A DNA stretch of 7,989 nucleotides from Patescibacteria group bacterium (GTDB lineage: Bacteria > Patescibacteriota > Patescibacteriia > JAGPKW01), in contig JAGPKW010000033.1 of the NCBI GenBank assembly GCA_018053685.1, forward strand, positions 1-7,989. Direction: 5' to 3'. This document shows positions 1-6,342 of the stretch, one piece after another. Made by a program: the position numbers and the translations under genes. The first letter of the stretch is position 1; the number at the start of each line of letters is the position of its first letter. The notes beneath the pieces were generated by a model, which saw only the letters and a list, made by a program, of their open reading frames with translations, made no database searches and was not told where the DNA came from.

Positions 1-831
1 AGCAGAAACTCTTAAGGTTGTAGGCTGGGACAAATAGAAACTAATTTCCCCAGTCCCAACAATCCTGTCAGCAGCTGCTGGATCAGTTGGATCACCTCCT
101 GTAGTAGTATATGCTACAACAGTAGTAGTTGTCTCCCCTTTCAATTTATAAGATCTTGTGGAAGACCCAACCTGCCACCAATCATCAGTGCCCCCGTCAA
201 CTAAAAGACATGGAATTTTAGTTACAGCAGAGGAAGAGGCATAAAGTTTAAATAGGAAGATCTTGCTAGTATCCCCAGCACTCACAACAAGAGTATGAGA
301 TTTATACCCTGTTGCAGGTGGCGTTAAAGACACAATGCTTTTACTAACCTCAGCTCCACCATCAAGTCTATACTTAATAGTTTCACCCGAAGGCCCAGAT
401 AATGAAATTGATGTAACATCAATTTCATTAATTTTTGGGGATGGTGCAAGCCTAACACTCTCGCCACTAACTGAGATAGTAGCTGTAATGTCAACAGCAG
501 AACTTGAAGTATACACTGGAAAAGCATAAGCTTTCCCATCATAAGATCCTGCTATCAGATCACCATCCTCAACATAGAAAGGAGCTGAATAGACTATCTC
601 ACTTCCCCCATTTATGGAGTAAGTAATAATCTTCCCCTCTTCCCCTTGGAACTCCAAGTATGAAGAAACAACTCTCCATCTGAAATTAGAATTGTCAGGA
701 ATTGGATAGTTCCAATCATCCTCCTCAGTGGTAGTTGTTTTATTTGTTCCGAACATATCAAAGAAGGAGCAGCCCACTATTAACATAGTAAATACACACC
801 CTAAAACAAAGATACAAACATGCCGTTTCAT
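1..831 (-). CDS. Secreted lipoprotein with beta-rich repeats, partial (3' end beyond window)
   Basis: The frame is open from ATG at 831 to the window edge, giving 277 codons with no stop, so the C-terminus is missing. The N-terminus is a lipoprotein signal: basic MKR, a hydrophobic stretch, then a lipobox ending I-V-G-C with the lipidated Cys at residue 21. An acidic, Thr-rich linker follows. The rest is Ser/Thr/Gly-rich and probably beta-sheet. It contains repeated segments of the kind 'ITYSINGG' and 'IKYRLDGG', which loosely resemble CHB_HEX_C or Fn3-like surface modules. That resemblance is by eye and weak. The start is supported by AGGAGG at 837-842, 5 nt upstream. The gene has its own promoter (962-990) and a leader of about 125 nt. 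Its sampled G+C (about 45%) is well above the neighbouring glycosyltransferases. No enzyme motif was seen; a surface or adhesive role is a guess. Confidence 0.85.
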   Translation of the reverse strand, partial: MKRHVCIFVLGCVFTMLIVGCSFFDMFGTNKTTTTEEDDWNYPIPDNSNFRWRVVSSYLEFQGEEGKIITYSINGGSEIVYSAPFYVEDGDLIAGSYDGKAYAFPVYTSSSAVDITATISVSGESVRLAPSPKINEIDVTSISLSGPSGETIKYRLDGGAEVSKSIVSLTPPATGYKSHTLVVSAGDTSKIFLFKLYASSSAVTKIPCLLVDGGTDDWWQVGSSTRSYKLKGETTTTVVAYTTTGGDPTDPAAADRIVGTGEISFYLSQPTTLRVSA

Positions 832-880
832 ATTTTCCTCCTCCCCTTATTAAGGGAATCTCCCCTAACAGGGGTTTTGT
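832..880 (-). promoter_or_regulatory. Hairpins directly upstream of the lipoprotein ribosome binding site
   Basis: Read on the minus strand, the end of the leader contains CCCC-TGTTA-GGGG, then CCCTT-AAT-AAGGG, then the AGGAGG Shine-Dalgarno and ATG. The GGGG of the first stem and the CCC of the second could also pair with each other, so alternative folds are possible. The position suggests control or protection of translation initiation. This is inferred from complementarity by eye only. Confidence 0.4.
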
Positions 881-961
881 TTTATATTAAACACTTAGAC
901 AATAATCCATAATTTATCCTCAACGAGGCTTATTATGATCTTATTATCTAAATGATTTTTA

Positions 962-990
962 AACCTACCATATTATTGAGTTTTTGTCAA
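962..990 (-). promoter_or_regulatory. Promoter for the lipoprotein gene
   Basis: On the minus strand there is a perfect -35 TTGACA (990-985), a 17-nt spacer and TAGGTT (967-962) as -10. It begins about 14 nt after the T-tract of the preceding terminator. Predicted transcription starts near 955, leaving a leader of about 125 nt that contains two hairpins next to the start codon. Confidence 0.7.
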
Positions 991-1003
991 TAATAACACA
1001 AAA

Positions 1004-1030
1004 TAAAAACCCCTACAATTTATGTAGGGG
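1004..1030 (-). terminator. Intrinsic terminator after the small secreted protein
   Basis: On the minus strand CCCCTACA and TGTAGGGG form a perfect 8-bp stem with a 5-nt loop, followed directly by TTTTT and then ATTTT. It starts 7 nt after the stop codon of the 1038-1415 gene. It separates that gene from the lipoprotein promoter. Confidence 0.85.
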
Positions 1031-1037
1031 TAATACC

Positions 1038-1415
1038 TTATGGCCAAATAACTTGATAAGCTATTTTCTTTATATTCTTCGGATCTTGATCCTGATAGCA
1101 AGTATTTATCCATTTATTATCACCTAAATATATTGCTCTTCCATCCTTACCAACAGGACAGAGATCTCCGTTCGGATAATAGAACTTTCCATCTTTCTCA
1201 ATAATATATATTGAATGTTCTACAAGCCTTACAAATGTTTTACCCCCGACATGGACAGTAAAATCATTTATAACAGGATAATTATTTTCATTACTTATAA
1301 CAATACCACCCTCTAAGTTAGGATGAACATATAAAAATTGAATTGCTGGCAAATGTGTCTGGGCAAATATACAAGGCATAACTAGAACAAATACCATAAT
1401 CAATATCTTTTTCAT
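1038..1415 (-). CDS. Small secreted protein of unknown function
   Basis: This is a 125-residue protein. Residues 1-18 form a classic Sec signal peptide (KK, hydrophobic core, then a likely cut after 'CIFA' before Gln19). The mature part of about 107 residues has two cysteines (86 and 106) that could form a disulfide. It also has aromatic, beta-rich segments such as 'GKFYYPNGDLCPVGKDG'. There are no further membrane segments and no recognised catalytic motif. The start is fixed by AGGAGG at 1421-1426, 5 nt before ATG. The gene lies 42 nt after the GT2 gene and could be read through from that operon or use the weak promoter at 1443-1471. A strong terminator follows. Function is unknown; a periplasmic or extracellular role is inferred from the signal peptide. 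Confidence 0.8.
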   Translation of the reverse strand: MKKILIMVFVLVMPCIFAQTHLPAIQFLYVHPNLEGGIVISNENNYPVINDFTVHVGGKTFVRLVEHSIYIIEKDGKFYYPNGDLCPVGKDGRAIYLGDNKWINTCYQDQDPKNIKKIAYQVIWP

Positions 1416-1435
1416 AAATACCTCCTATATAATTT

Positions 1436-1453
1436 AGTTGTAAGCTTACAACT
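1436..1453. promoter_or_regulatory. 18-bp perfect palindrome, possible operator or mRNA hairpin
   Basis: AGTTGTAAGCTTACAACT is a perfect dyad with a partial extension of the arms after one mismatch. It lies in the short gap between the GT2 stop and the ribosome binding site of the small secreted protein. It could be a repressor operator, or an RNA stem (8 bp with a very tight loop) that stabilises or attenuates transcript from upstream. It lacks a following T-run, so a terminator is unlikely. Confidence 0.5.
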
Positions 1454-1471
1454 TAATTTAATACATTACAA
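1443..1471 (-). promoter_or_regulatory. Weak candidate promoter for the small secreted protein
   Basis: TTGTAA (1471-1466), 17 nt, TAAGCT (1448-1443) on the minus strand. The spacing matches the stronger promoters in the window but the hexamers are poorer. The -35 lies beyond the GT2 stop, inside its coding end, and the -10 lies within the 18-bp palindrome. If real, a protein bound to the palindrome would block it. Confidence 0.25.
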
Positions 1472-2267
1472 GTTTAACCCTATATCTTATTATAATAGCC
1501 CTAACTATTCTAAATATTTCTTTTTTTATAAAATCAAGATTATCCTTATATGATTCTTCCTTTATTTTTTTTAATGTTTCTTTATTATATAAATCCTTAT
1601 GAATATCTTTTATTTGTAAAATATTCTTTTCTTTATCTATGTCATCTTTTTTCTGCTTGCTGTTTCCGTGGATTCTATAAAAAAACAAATATTCATTCAA
1701 ATAATATCCAATAAACCCATTTTCAGCTAAATTAATATAAAGCTCCCAGTCTTCATAATTACATTGTTTATATCCTCCAACAGAACTAAATGCTTCTCTT
1801 CTTATCATAGAAGTTATTGGAATATAATTTCTAAATAATAAACTATAAAAATTATATTCTAAATTAAAAATCTTTACCTGTTTTTTCTCGTTAAAAAATA
1901 TAGAATTAGTATATACAAAAGATATAGATGGATTACTATCTAATGCTTGAGCACATTTAGAAATATAATTCCTATCTATTTTATCATCAGCATCTAAAAA
2001 TACGACATAACCACCAGTAGACAATTTAAATCCATTATTTCTTGCTTTTACAACTCCAGAGTTATCCTGATCTAATATACTTAAATTTTTATAACCTCTC
2101 TTTTTTATATCATTTAATTTATCTATTGTGTTTATATCATCAGAACCATCATTAACTATTATAACTTCAAAATTATCATAATTAGAATTATAAACAGAAT
2201 CTAGTGCTTCATCTAGATATTGCCCATAATTATAACAAGTAATAATAACACTAACTTTTCTGCTCAT
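1458..2267 (-). CDS. Family 2 glycosyltransferase (GT-A fold)
   Basis: This 269-residue protein transfers a sugar from an activated nucleotide donor, probably during surface-polysaccharide assembly at the inner face of the membrane. Visible GT2 features in order: the opening strand VSVIITCYNYGQYL (5-18), NDGSDD (39-44), GVVKARNNG (71-79), the metal-binding DADD (92-95), an acidic YEDWEL (171-176) typical of the acceptor side and catalytic base, and YRIHGNS (197-203). The tail after about residue 205 is Lys-rich and possibly amphipathic. The start overlaps the Wzy gene by 17 nt. No Shine-Dalgarno is evident, so translational coupling is likely. Family assignment is firm; donor, linkage and acceptor cannot be read from the sequence. 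Confidence 0.92.
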   Translation of the reverse strand: MSRKVSVIITCYNYGQYLDEALDSVYNSNYDNFEVIIVNDGSDDINTIDKLNDIKKRGYKNLSILDQDNSGVVKARNNGFKLSTGGYVVFLDADDKIDRNYISKCAQALDSNPSISFVYTNSIFFNEKKQVKIFNLEYNFYSLLFRNYIPITSMIRREAFSSVGGYKQCNYEDWELYINLAENGFIGYYLNEYLFFYRIHGNSKQKKDDIDKEKNILQIKDIHKDLYNKETLKKIKEESYKDNLDFIKKEIFRIVRAIIIRYRVKLVMY

Positions 2268-3681
2268 TTTTAATTATAAAATTATATTGCCCATTATCTA
2301 TTAAAATCAACATAAGAGGTAAACTCATAGGTATCCACATCCTGAAATTATAATACATCCAATCAAATACATTAAATACTATTTGACTAGTTGCCATAGC
2401 AAGTAAGAAGACCATCAGCATTCTATTCTCCCTACTATTTTTTTCATCTAAAAAATATTTGATTGAAAAATAATATAAGCTAAATAAAAATACACCAAAT
2501 GATAAGATACCAAATATACCCTGCTCAACAAGTATTTTCTGTAACCAACTATGAGATTCAGTAACACCTCCCCACCCATAATTTAGATTATGCCAAGAAT
2601 TAGCACCAAGTAACGTTTTAAACATCCCAAACCCATTACCAAATATAGGTCTATCATAAAACATATCCATTGATATTTGCGCTATTCCATATCTATACTC
2701 TATAGATCCAGAGAAACCTTCTCTATCTGAATTAGCATAAAATGTATATATACCAATACCAAGACCTATGCTTATTAAAAATGTTGCAACAAATACTTTT
2801 CCAAAATATCGCCTTTTATATAAAAAAGTATAACCCAGAATAATTATAAAAAAGGTAGAAAACATAGTAATCATACTAGATCTAGACAATGTTAATATAT
2901 TTATAACTATCATGAATACTAATCCTACAAACATTAAAAATTTTATAACTCTCCTATCTTTCTCTTTCTTTATTTTATTTCTATCTTTAAAAAAATAAAC
3001 TAAAGCAATCATGGCTGGTATAGTTAATGTCAGAACCTGAGCTAATGTATTACGACTTGTGCCTAAAAAATTTTTGCCAAATATTGTAGTTGGATATGCA
3101 CCATAAATTATTCCTTTTTCTCTTTGGCCAAACAAACTAAAAAATCCAGCAAAAGCATCTATCAAACCTACAAATACAAATATTTTTAATACATTAAATA
3201 TCTGCTCTTTATCTTTTATAACACTTACTGGGAAACATAAATAAGTAAAATATAAAAACAATAAATATAAAACAGATCTTATAGAAAGTAGCTTGTCAAA
3301 AGAATAGAATACAGAAATTATTGAAGAAATAAAGAATAAGAAAAAAGAGAATACCAAAGGCAATCTTAAAGTAATATCATTTTTACCATCTACTTTATCT
3401 TTTATAAACCTTAGAAAAAAAGCAAATAAAAATGTTATGGCAATTAGATCAACAACATAATAAGAATGAAATACAGTAGTTATTGGAAATAAAAGGACAA
3501 GTATGTAAAATAGATATTCTAATTTCCAAAAAAATACAGCTATAATCAATATCGCAAATAAAAATATAGTAATCCAAATAAGATTAACATTAAATACTAT
3601 TGTTAGTATAGACAAAGATACAATAGATAAAAGTGGTAGTATTATACCTAATTTATTTTTTAAAAGATTAAATATTTTCAT
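2251..3681 (-). CDS. Wzy/WaaL-type O-antigen polymerase or ligase, polytopic membrane protein
   Basis: The 476-residue protein is very hydrophobic, with roughly 10-12 predicted membrane segments, matching the Wzy_C / O-antigen ligase superfamily. Supporting landmarks are GTSRNTLAQ (207-215), TLSRSS (264-269), which usually opens the Wzy_C region, and a large outer loop from about 314 to 375. After that loop come NGFGMF (349-354) and ESHSWLQKILVEQG (375-388), corresponding to the conserved His-containing 'HN..L..L.E.G' motif. Such proteins polymerise lipid-linked repeat units or ligate glycans to an acceptor outside the membrane, and sequence alone does not separate the two. It overlaps the GT4 gene by 14 nt and GT2 by 17 nt, so the three genes form one operon. 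With a Wzz in the window, polymerase is the favoured reading. Confidence 0.88.
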   Translation of the reverse strand: MKIFNLLKNKLGIILPLLSIVSLSILTIVFNVNLIWITIFLFAILIIAVFFWKLEYLFYILVLLFPITTVFHSYYVVDLIAITFLFAFFLRFIKDKVDGKNDITLRLPLVFSFFLFFISSIISVFYSFDKLLSIRSVLYLLFLYFTYLCFPVSVIKDKEQIFNVLKIFVFVGLIDAFAGFFSLFGQREKGIIYGAYPTTIFGKNFLGTSRNTLAQVLTLTIPAMIALVYFFKDRNKIKKEKDRRVIKFLMFVGLVFMIVINILTLSRSSMITMFSTFFIIILGYTFLYKRRYFGKVFVATFLISIGLGIGIYTFYANSDREGFSGSIEYRYGIAQISMDMFYDRPIFGNGFGMFKTLLGANSWHNLNYGWGGVTESHSWLQKILVEQGIFGILSFGVFLFSLYYFSIKYFLDEKNSRENRMLMVFLLAMATSQIVFNVFDWMYYNFRMWIPMSLPLMLILIDNGQYNFIIKNEQKS

Positions 3682-4915
3682 TTAACAACTTGTTATAAAT
3701 TTTTAATATGTTATCTAAATAATATTGTTTATTATGATATATTTTAACATAATTATATGCATTTTCTCCAATATTCTTTATTTTATCTTTATCATAATAA
3801 TTCTCATTAATTTTTAAAGCTAAATCCTTTTCATCATTTAATTTAAATAAAACTCCAGTTGTATTATCTTTCACAAATTCTGGTATTGCACCAATATCTG
3901 TTGCTATAACAAATTTCTTTCTTGAAAATGATTCTAATATAACCATAGGACAATTTTCATACCAAATAGATGGCACGAGTACTATTCTGGCCTTATTTAT
4001 AATATTATTTAATTCATCTCCTTCTTTATAACCAGTAAATTCTATCCTACTTTCTAGTCCTAGACTATTGCAAAGTTGCTTTAAATTATCCTTATAATTA
4101 CCATCTCCCACAATCTTTAATTTAATATCATTATTAACATATTTCATACTCTTTATTAAAAGATCTATGCCTTTACCTTCTGCTAATCTCCCAAAAAATA
4201 AAATATAGTTATCAAGCTCTTGCTCTTTATTTATATTACTTTCTAAATCAACAAAATTCTTTATTGTTACAATTTTATTCTTATCTATTTTTCCTATATC
4301 TATATACTTATTTCTTAAAAAATCAGAAGGTGCTATAAAAATATCAACATATTTCCTGTAAAAATCAAACCCATTAACAAAATATGCTTCAATAGTAGAA
4401 GCTAAACTATAAATATATGAATTTTTTATACATTTATTCTTTGTACAATTATAAAACTTCCTATTAGCACATTTCTCACATATTTTATCATGAGATAAAA
4501 ATTTAAAATTTGGGCACATTAGATGATAATCATGCAATGTCTGAACAACTTTTACATTATATTTTTTAAATAAAGATAATATAGATGGTGATATCCAAAA
4601 ATATATATTTTGTATATGAGCTATATCAGGCTTCTCTTTCTTTAGAACCTCTTCTAGAGCTCTTCTTACTTTAAAAGAATATAAAGAATGAAACAACATT
4701 TTTATATTCTTAAATAATTTATTACTTTTAACATTTGAATAATCTAAATCATCAACAAAATATTCTTTAAATTCTGTTTTTATATTTTTCTCATTTTTGG
4801 TAGAAAAAAATATAACCTCATAACCAGCTTCTTTTAACAAATTAGCTGTTTCAAAATATATTCTCTCACTGCCACCACGAATATAATGTATATTGTTAAT
4901 TAATAATATTTTCAT
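3668..4915 (-). CDS. Family 4 glycosyltransferase (GT-B fold) with a cysteine cluster
   Basis: This 415-residue protein opens with MKILLINN and the GT4 loop RGGSER (13-18). The C-terminal nucleotide-sugar domain shows FGRLAEGKG (241-249), KIVGDG (267-272), FTGY (293-296) and the family E-x7-E pair (Glu320, Glu328) within WYENCPMVILESF. HDYHLMCPN (128-136) is typical of a GT4 subgroup. Just after it lies a Cys cluster (146, 149, 157, 162), possibly a metal or structural site inserted in the N-terminal domain. The likely role is sugar transfer from a nucleotide donor to a lipid-linked glycan; the specific sugar is unknown. It is the first gene of the GT4-Wzy-GT2 operon. The codons are extremely A/T-rich: one sampled 60-base line has 9 G/C. 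No ribosome binding site is visible, and the promoter -10 lies only 6 nt before ATG. Confidence 0.92.
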   Translation of the reverse strand: MKILLINNIHYIRGGSERIYFETANLLKEAGYEVIFFSTKNEKNIKTEFKEYFVDDLDYSNVKSNKLFKNIKMLFHSLYSFKVRRALEEVLKKEKPDIAHIQNIYFWISPSILSLFKKYNVKVVQTLHDYHLMCPNFKFLSHDKICEKCANRKFYNCTKNKCIKNSYIYSLASTIEAYFVNGFDFYRKYVDIFIAPSDFLRNKYIDIGKIDKNKIVTIKNFVDLESNINKEQELDNYILFFGRLAEGKGIDLLIKSMKYVNNDIKLKIVGDGNYKDNLKQLCNSLGLESRIEFTGYKEGDELNNIINKARIVLVPSIWYENCPMVILESFSRKKFVIATDIGAIPEFVKDNTTGVLFKLNDEKDLALKINENYYDKDKIKNIGENAYNYVKIYHNKQYYLDNILKIYNKLLNENI

Positions 4916-4921
4916 ATAATA

Positions 4922-4950
4922 TGTTTAACACTTTTTATAGATTTTGTCAA
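4922..4950 (-). promoter_or_regulatory. Promoter of the GT4-Wzy-GT2 operon, possibly giving leaderless mRNA
   Basis: Perfect TTGACA (4950-4945), 17 nt, then TAAACA (4927-4922) as a weak -10. ATG begins at 4915, so transcription would start at or beside the start codon. There is no Shine-Dalgarno in this interval, which fits leaderless translation. It follows the preceding terminator almost without a gap. Confidence 0.55.
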
Positions 4951-4951
4951 T

Positions 4952-4995
4952 AAAAATAGCCCCTCTCTAATCTATTATATAGATAGAAAGGGGCT
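4952..4995 (-). terminator. Intrinsic terminator after the first anchored protein
   Basis: On the minus strand AGCCCCTTTCT pairs with AGAGAGGGGCT (one G-U). An inner ATCTA/TAGAT stem sits above it, and the T-tract is ATTTTTA. It ends the transcript of the 5014-5661 gene just before the TTGACA of the glycosyltransferase operon. Confidence 0.85.
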
Positions 4996-4997
4996 TA

Positions 4998-5024
4998 CCA
5001 AGAAGATTTTGTTTTACTTCTTGG
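4998..5024 (-). repeat. Inverted repeat straddling a stop codon
   Basis: CCAAGAAG and CTTCTTGG are perfect 8-bp arms around an 11-nt loop that contains the TAA stop of the 5014-5661 gene. It lies immediately before the terminator stem. It may be a 3'-end stabilising hairpin or an extension of the termination structure. Confidence 0.5.
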
Positions 5025-5661
5025 CTGGAGGATTACTCATTGTAGAAGCACCACCTTGAGCAATATTTTGCGTAGCAGTAGCTTCTGGCATGGCTACTGA
5101 AATGGGCTTACCCTCAGCAGTAACTGCGAATCTAAAGATTCGCGTTGCTACTTTAGAACCGCCCGTCTTTCTGAGAACAACGTCATTTTCAGAAAGAACA
5201 AGCTTTTCCCCAGTTTCCTTGACTACTATAGAAGCTAAAGGAACATTTTTAGGGTCTGTCAGCCAGCCCCTTTTTGTCCCAGGTCCCATGTCAATAGCAG
5301 CATTTAACACAATGTCGCGACCAGTAGCTACACCTGGAAATTCTGCATAATCTGGATTATCTCGCTGATCGTCAATACGGAGCAATTGCTCGCCGTCGCC
5401 AAACTCCCCGTCATACCCAGCGTATCGACGGAGAACACGCTTCGGTGTTTCAATAATAATTGTTACAGTGTCATAAGACACAGCCTTCCTTTGTTTCTGG
5501 TTCTTGACTAAGGAGCTTACTCCAAGAGTAGCCCCAACAATTACAGCTACAGCAAGAACACCAAAGAGAACCAGCTCCCACACCGGAACCTTCCGAGAAG
5601 GTTTATTCTCGGATTGAGCTAAGGTCTTTTCAGCCTTAGCATTTTTCTTTACCGTCTTCAT
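5014..5661 (-). CDS. Membrane-anchored protein of unknown function, copy 1 of a paralogous pair
   Basis: The protein has 215 residues. Residues 1-26 are a basic, polar cytoplasmic tail containing KAEKTLAQSENKPS. KVPVWELVLFGVLAVAVIVG (24-43) begins a single membrane anchor of roughly 25 residues. The remaining part, about 160 residues, would lie outside. The outer part is mixed beta (DTVTIIIETPKRVLRRYAG, GWLTDPKNVPLASIVVKETG) and ends in a low-complexity Ala/Thr/Gln/Pro tail. There is no recognised domain and no cysteine. The N-terminal 45 residues closely match the 6411-7058 protein while the outer domain does not. AGGAGG sits 5 nt before ATG (5667-5672). A structured leader and a TTGACA promoter lie upstream, and a terminator follows, so it is a single-gene unit. 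Sampled G+C is about 47%, far above the adjacent glycosyltransferases. Function unknown. Confidence 0.8.
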   Translation of the reverse strand: MKTVKKNAKAEKTLAQSENKPSRKVPVWELVLFGVLAVAVIVGATLGVSSLVKNQKQRKAVSYDTVTIIIETPKRVLRRYAGYDGEFGDGEQLLRIDDQRDNPDYAEFPGVATGRDIVLNAAIDMGPGTKRGWLTDPKNVPLASIVVKETGEKLVLSENDVVLRKTGGSKVATRIFRFAVTAEGKPISVAMPEATATQNIAQGGASTMSNPPAKK

Positions 5662-5826
5662 ATATTCCTCCTAAAAGGAATTGGGTCACTAGGTGACCCC
5701 CTACTTTCGAAGGGGGCGCCTAAGTTGCCCTCCTTCTTATTGTCAACGAACATGTGGCAGAATTAGCTCCACCTTTGTAGGCTTAAATTTCTTTAAACCC
5801 ACTAGTTAAAGCTAATTATTTTAATA
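5662..5826 (-). ncRNA. Structured 5' leader, copy 1 (candidate cis-regulatory RNA)
   Basis: Transcription is predicted to start near 5826. The transcript then begins with AATTAGCT (5817-5810) pairing with AGCTAATT (5768-5761). Inside is an 11-bp hairpin, GTGGGTTTAAA / TTTAAGCCTAC, capped by a GAAA tetraloop (5777-5802). Nearer the gene, TTAGGCG-CCCCC can pair with GGGGG-T-CACCTA (5721-5690). The overlapping GGGTCAC-CTA-GTGACCC (5683-5699) is an alternative to it. The next stretch TCCT-TTT-AGGA covers the Shine-Dalgarno, while AGAAGGA upstream could instead pair with TCCTTTT. The first 60 nt are identical to the copy at 7157-7217. No known riboswitch class is recognised. The folding is by eye. 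Confidence 0.6.
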
Positions 5827-6054
5827 GATTACACTATCATACATTATTAAATTTGTCAATATTTTTTCTTCTTGTATAACTTCTGACTCTTTATATACTA
5901 TCTTTGGTTTTGCAATATTATCAGATGTAAGTGGTGCATTTATAACCCTTATTTTTATGATATATGATGCACCATAGAATTGAGTATTTCTATTCATTAA
6001 TGTATCAGGTATTGCTTTAGCATATTCTTCTATACCTGTATCTTGCAAAAGCAA
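5821..6054 (-). pseudogene. Truncated second copy of the Wzz gene (C-terminal part)
   Basis: The translation LLQDTGI-EEYAKAI, then DTLMNR-TQFYGAS-IIKIRVINAPL, closely matches residues 118-181 of the intact Wzz at 7234-7920. Two internal deletions are seen. About 13 residues are lost between QDTGI and EEYAK, and the second membrane segment (about residues 182-203) is gone after 'KPKIV'. Near the end, a run of six A's appears one base short. Restoring one base would give the tail EEKNIDKFNNV with a stop at 5839-5841, like the intact NIDKFNNI. The whole N-terminal half and first membrane segment are absent and replaced by Wzy-like sequence. It cannot make a functional Wzz, but it still carries the promoter for the downstream leader. 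Confidence 0.8.
5833..5861 (-). promoter_or_regulatory. Promoter for leader and anchored protein, copy 1
   Basis: TTGACA (5861-5856), 17 nt, TAGTGT (5838-5833). The -10 keeps T, A and final T of the consensus. The -35 lies inside the degenerate wzz 3' end, exactly as in copy 2, so the promoter has been retained although the surrounding coding frame has decayed. Confidence 0.6.
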
Positions 6055-6294
6055 AGAAGTCTATAATAGCAGCATAGTGTTCCCAAATGTTAATTCTATC
6101 CCAGAAAACGCAAACAAAAATGCCATAACATATATTCCAACATTTATTCTATTAATAAAAAAAGAAACTAGAATCAATAAAAAAATAGCATTAAAGAATA
6201 TATAGGTTTCAAGTCTAAACCAATATAGCAGAAGAAGCAACAAGAACTATCAATATAACATATATTAAATAATTTTTTATTTTATGTCTTTCAT
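6055..6294 (-). pseudogene. Decayed 5' fragment of a Wzy-like membrane protein gene
   Basis: After an intact promoter, ATG at 6294 gives only MKDIK before TAA. Reading across frames recovers a continuous membrane-protein start: IYVILIVLVASSAILV in one frame, then RLETYIFFNAIFLLILVSFF and VGIYVMAFLFAFSGIELTFG in another, then AAIIDFFAFA in a third. The pattern (hydrophobic helix, basic turn, helix ending in a short polar loop, then an acidic 'IIDFFA' helix start) parallels residues about 33-85 of the Wzy-like protein at 2251-3681, including its YVVDLIAI. About 80 codons remain, with at least three frame breaks. The fragment is joined directly to the wzz remnant at a TTTGCA-type junction near 6045. 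A TAG at 6061-6063 is all that separates the longest membrane ORF from the in-frame wzz remnant. Confidence 0.65.
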
Positions 6295-6313
6295 AGAATA
6301 AGTATATAAATAA

Positions 6314-6342
6314 TTTATATCACAAAATTATATTTTTGTCAA
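6314..6342 (-). promoter_or_regulatory. Promoter upstream of the decayed Wzy-like fragment
   Basis: TTGACA (6342-6337), 17 nt, TATAAA (6319-6314), the best -10 in the window. The two leading T's of the -35 are the last T's of the preceding terminator's T-run, so the two signals share bases. It drives no intact gene now; transcript would run into the wzz remnant and the copy 1 leader. Confidence 0.65.

Larger units (their letters stand above)
5575..6045 (-). repeat. Duplicated block, copy 1 (wzz 3' part, promoter, leader, anchor-coding start)
   Basis: This block is similar to 6972-7565. Similarity runs from the wzz coding end through the promoter and leader into about the first 87 bases of the anchored-protein gene, then stops. 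Identity is complete over about 60 nt of the leader (5761 onward) and lower in the flanks. Copy 1 lacks two wzz segments that copy 2 has. The boundaries are approximate. Confidence 0.7.

Noticed and set aside
335..529. Plus-strand ORF of 64 codons.
   Set aside because: It is a shadow of the lipoprotein frame on the minus strand, with no ribosome binding site or recognisable protein.
5090..5350. Plus-strand ORF of 86 codons.
   Set aside because: It lies wholly inside the anchored-protein gene on the other strand, and its composition follows that gene. No promoter or ribosome binding site was seen.
5658..5753. A 31-codon upstream ORF (MFVDNKKEGN...) in the copy 1 leader whose TGA overlaps the anchored protein's ATG.
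   Set aside because: Copy 2 has an extra base and other length changes: the matching ATG there reads only five codons (MCSLK) before a stop. No good ribosome binding site precedes the copy 1 ATG. A real leader peptide should be kept in both copies, so RNA structure is the better explanation.
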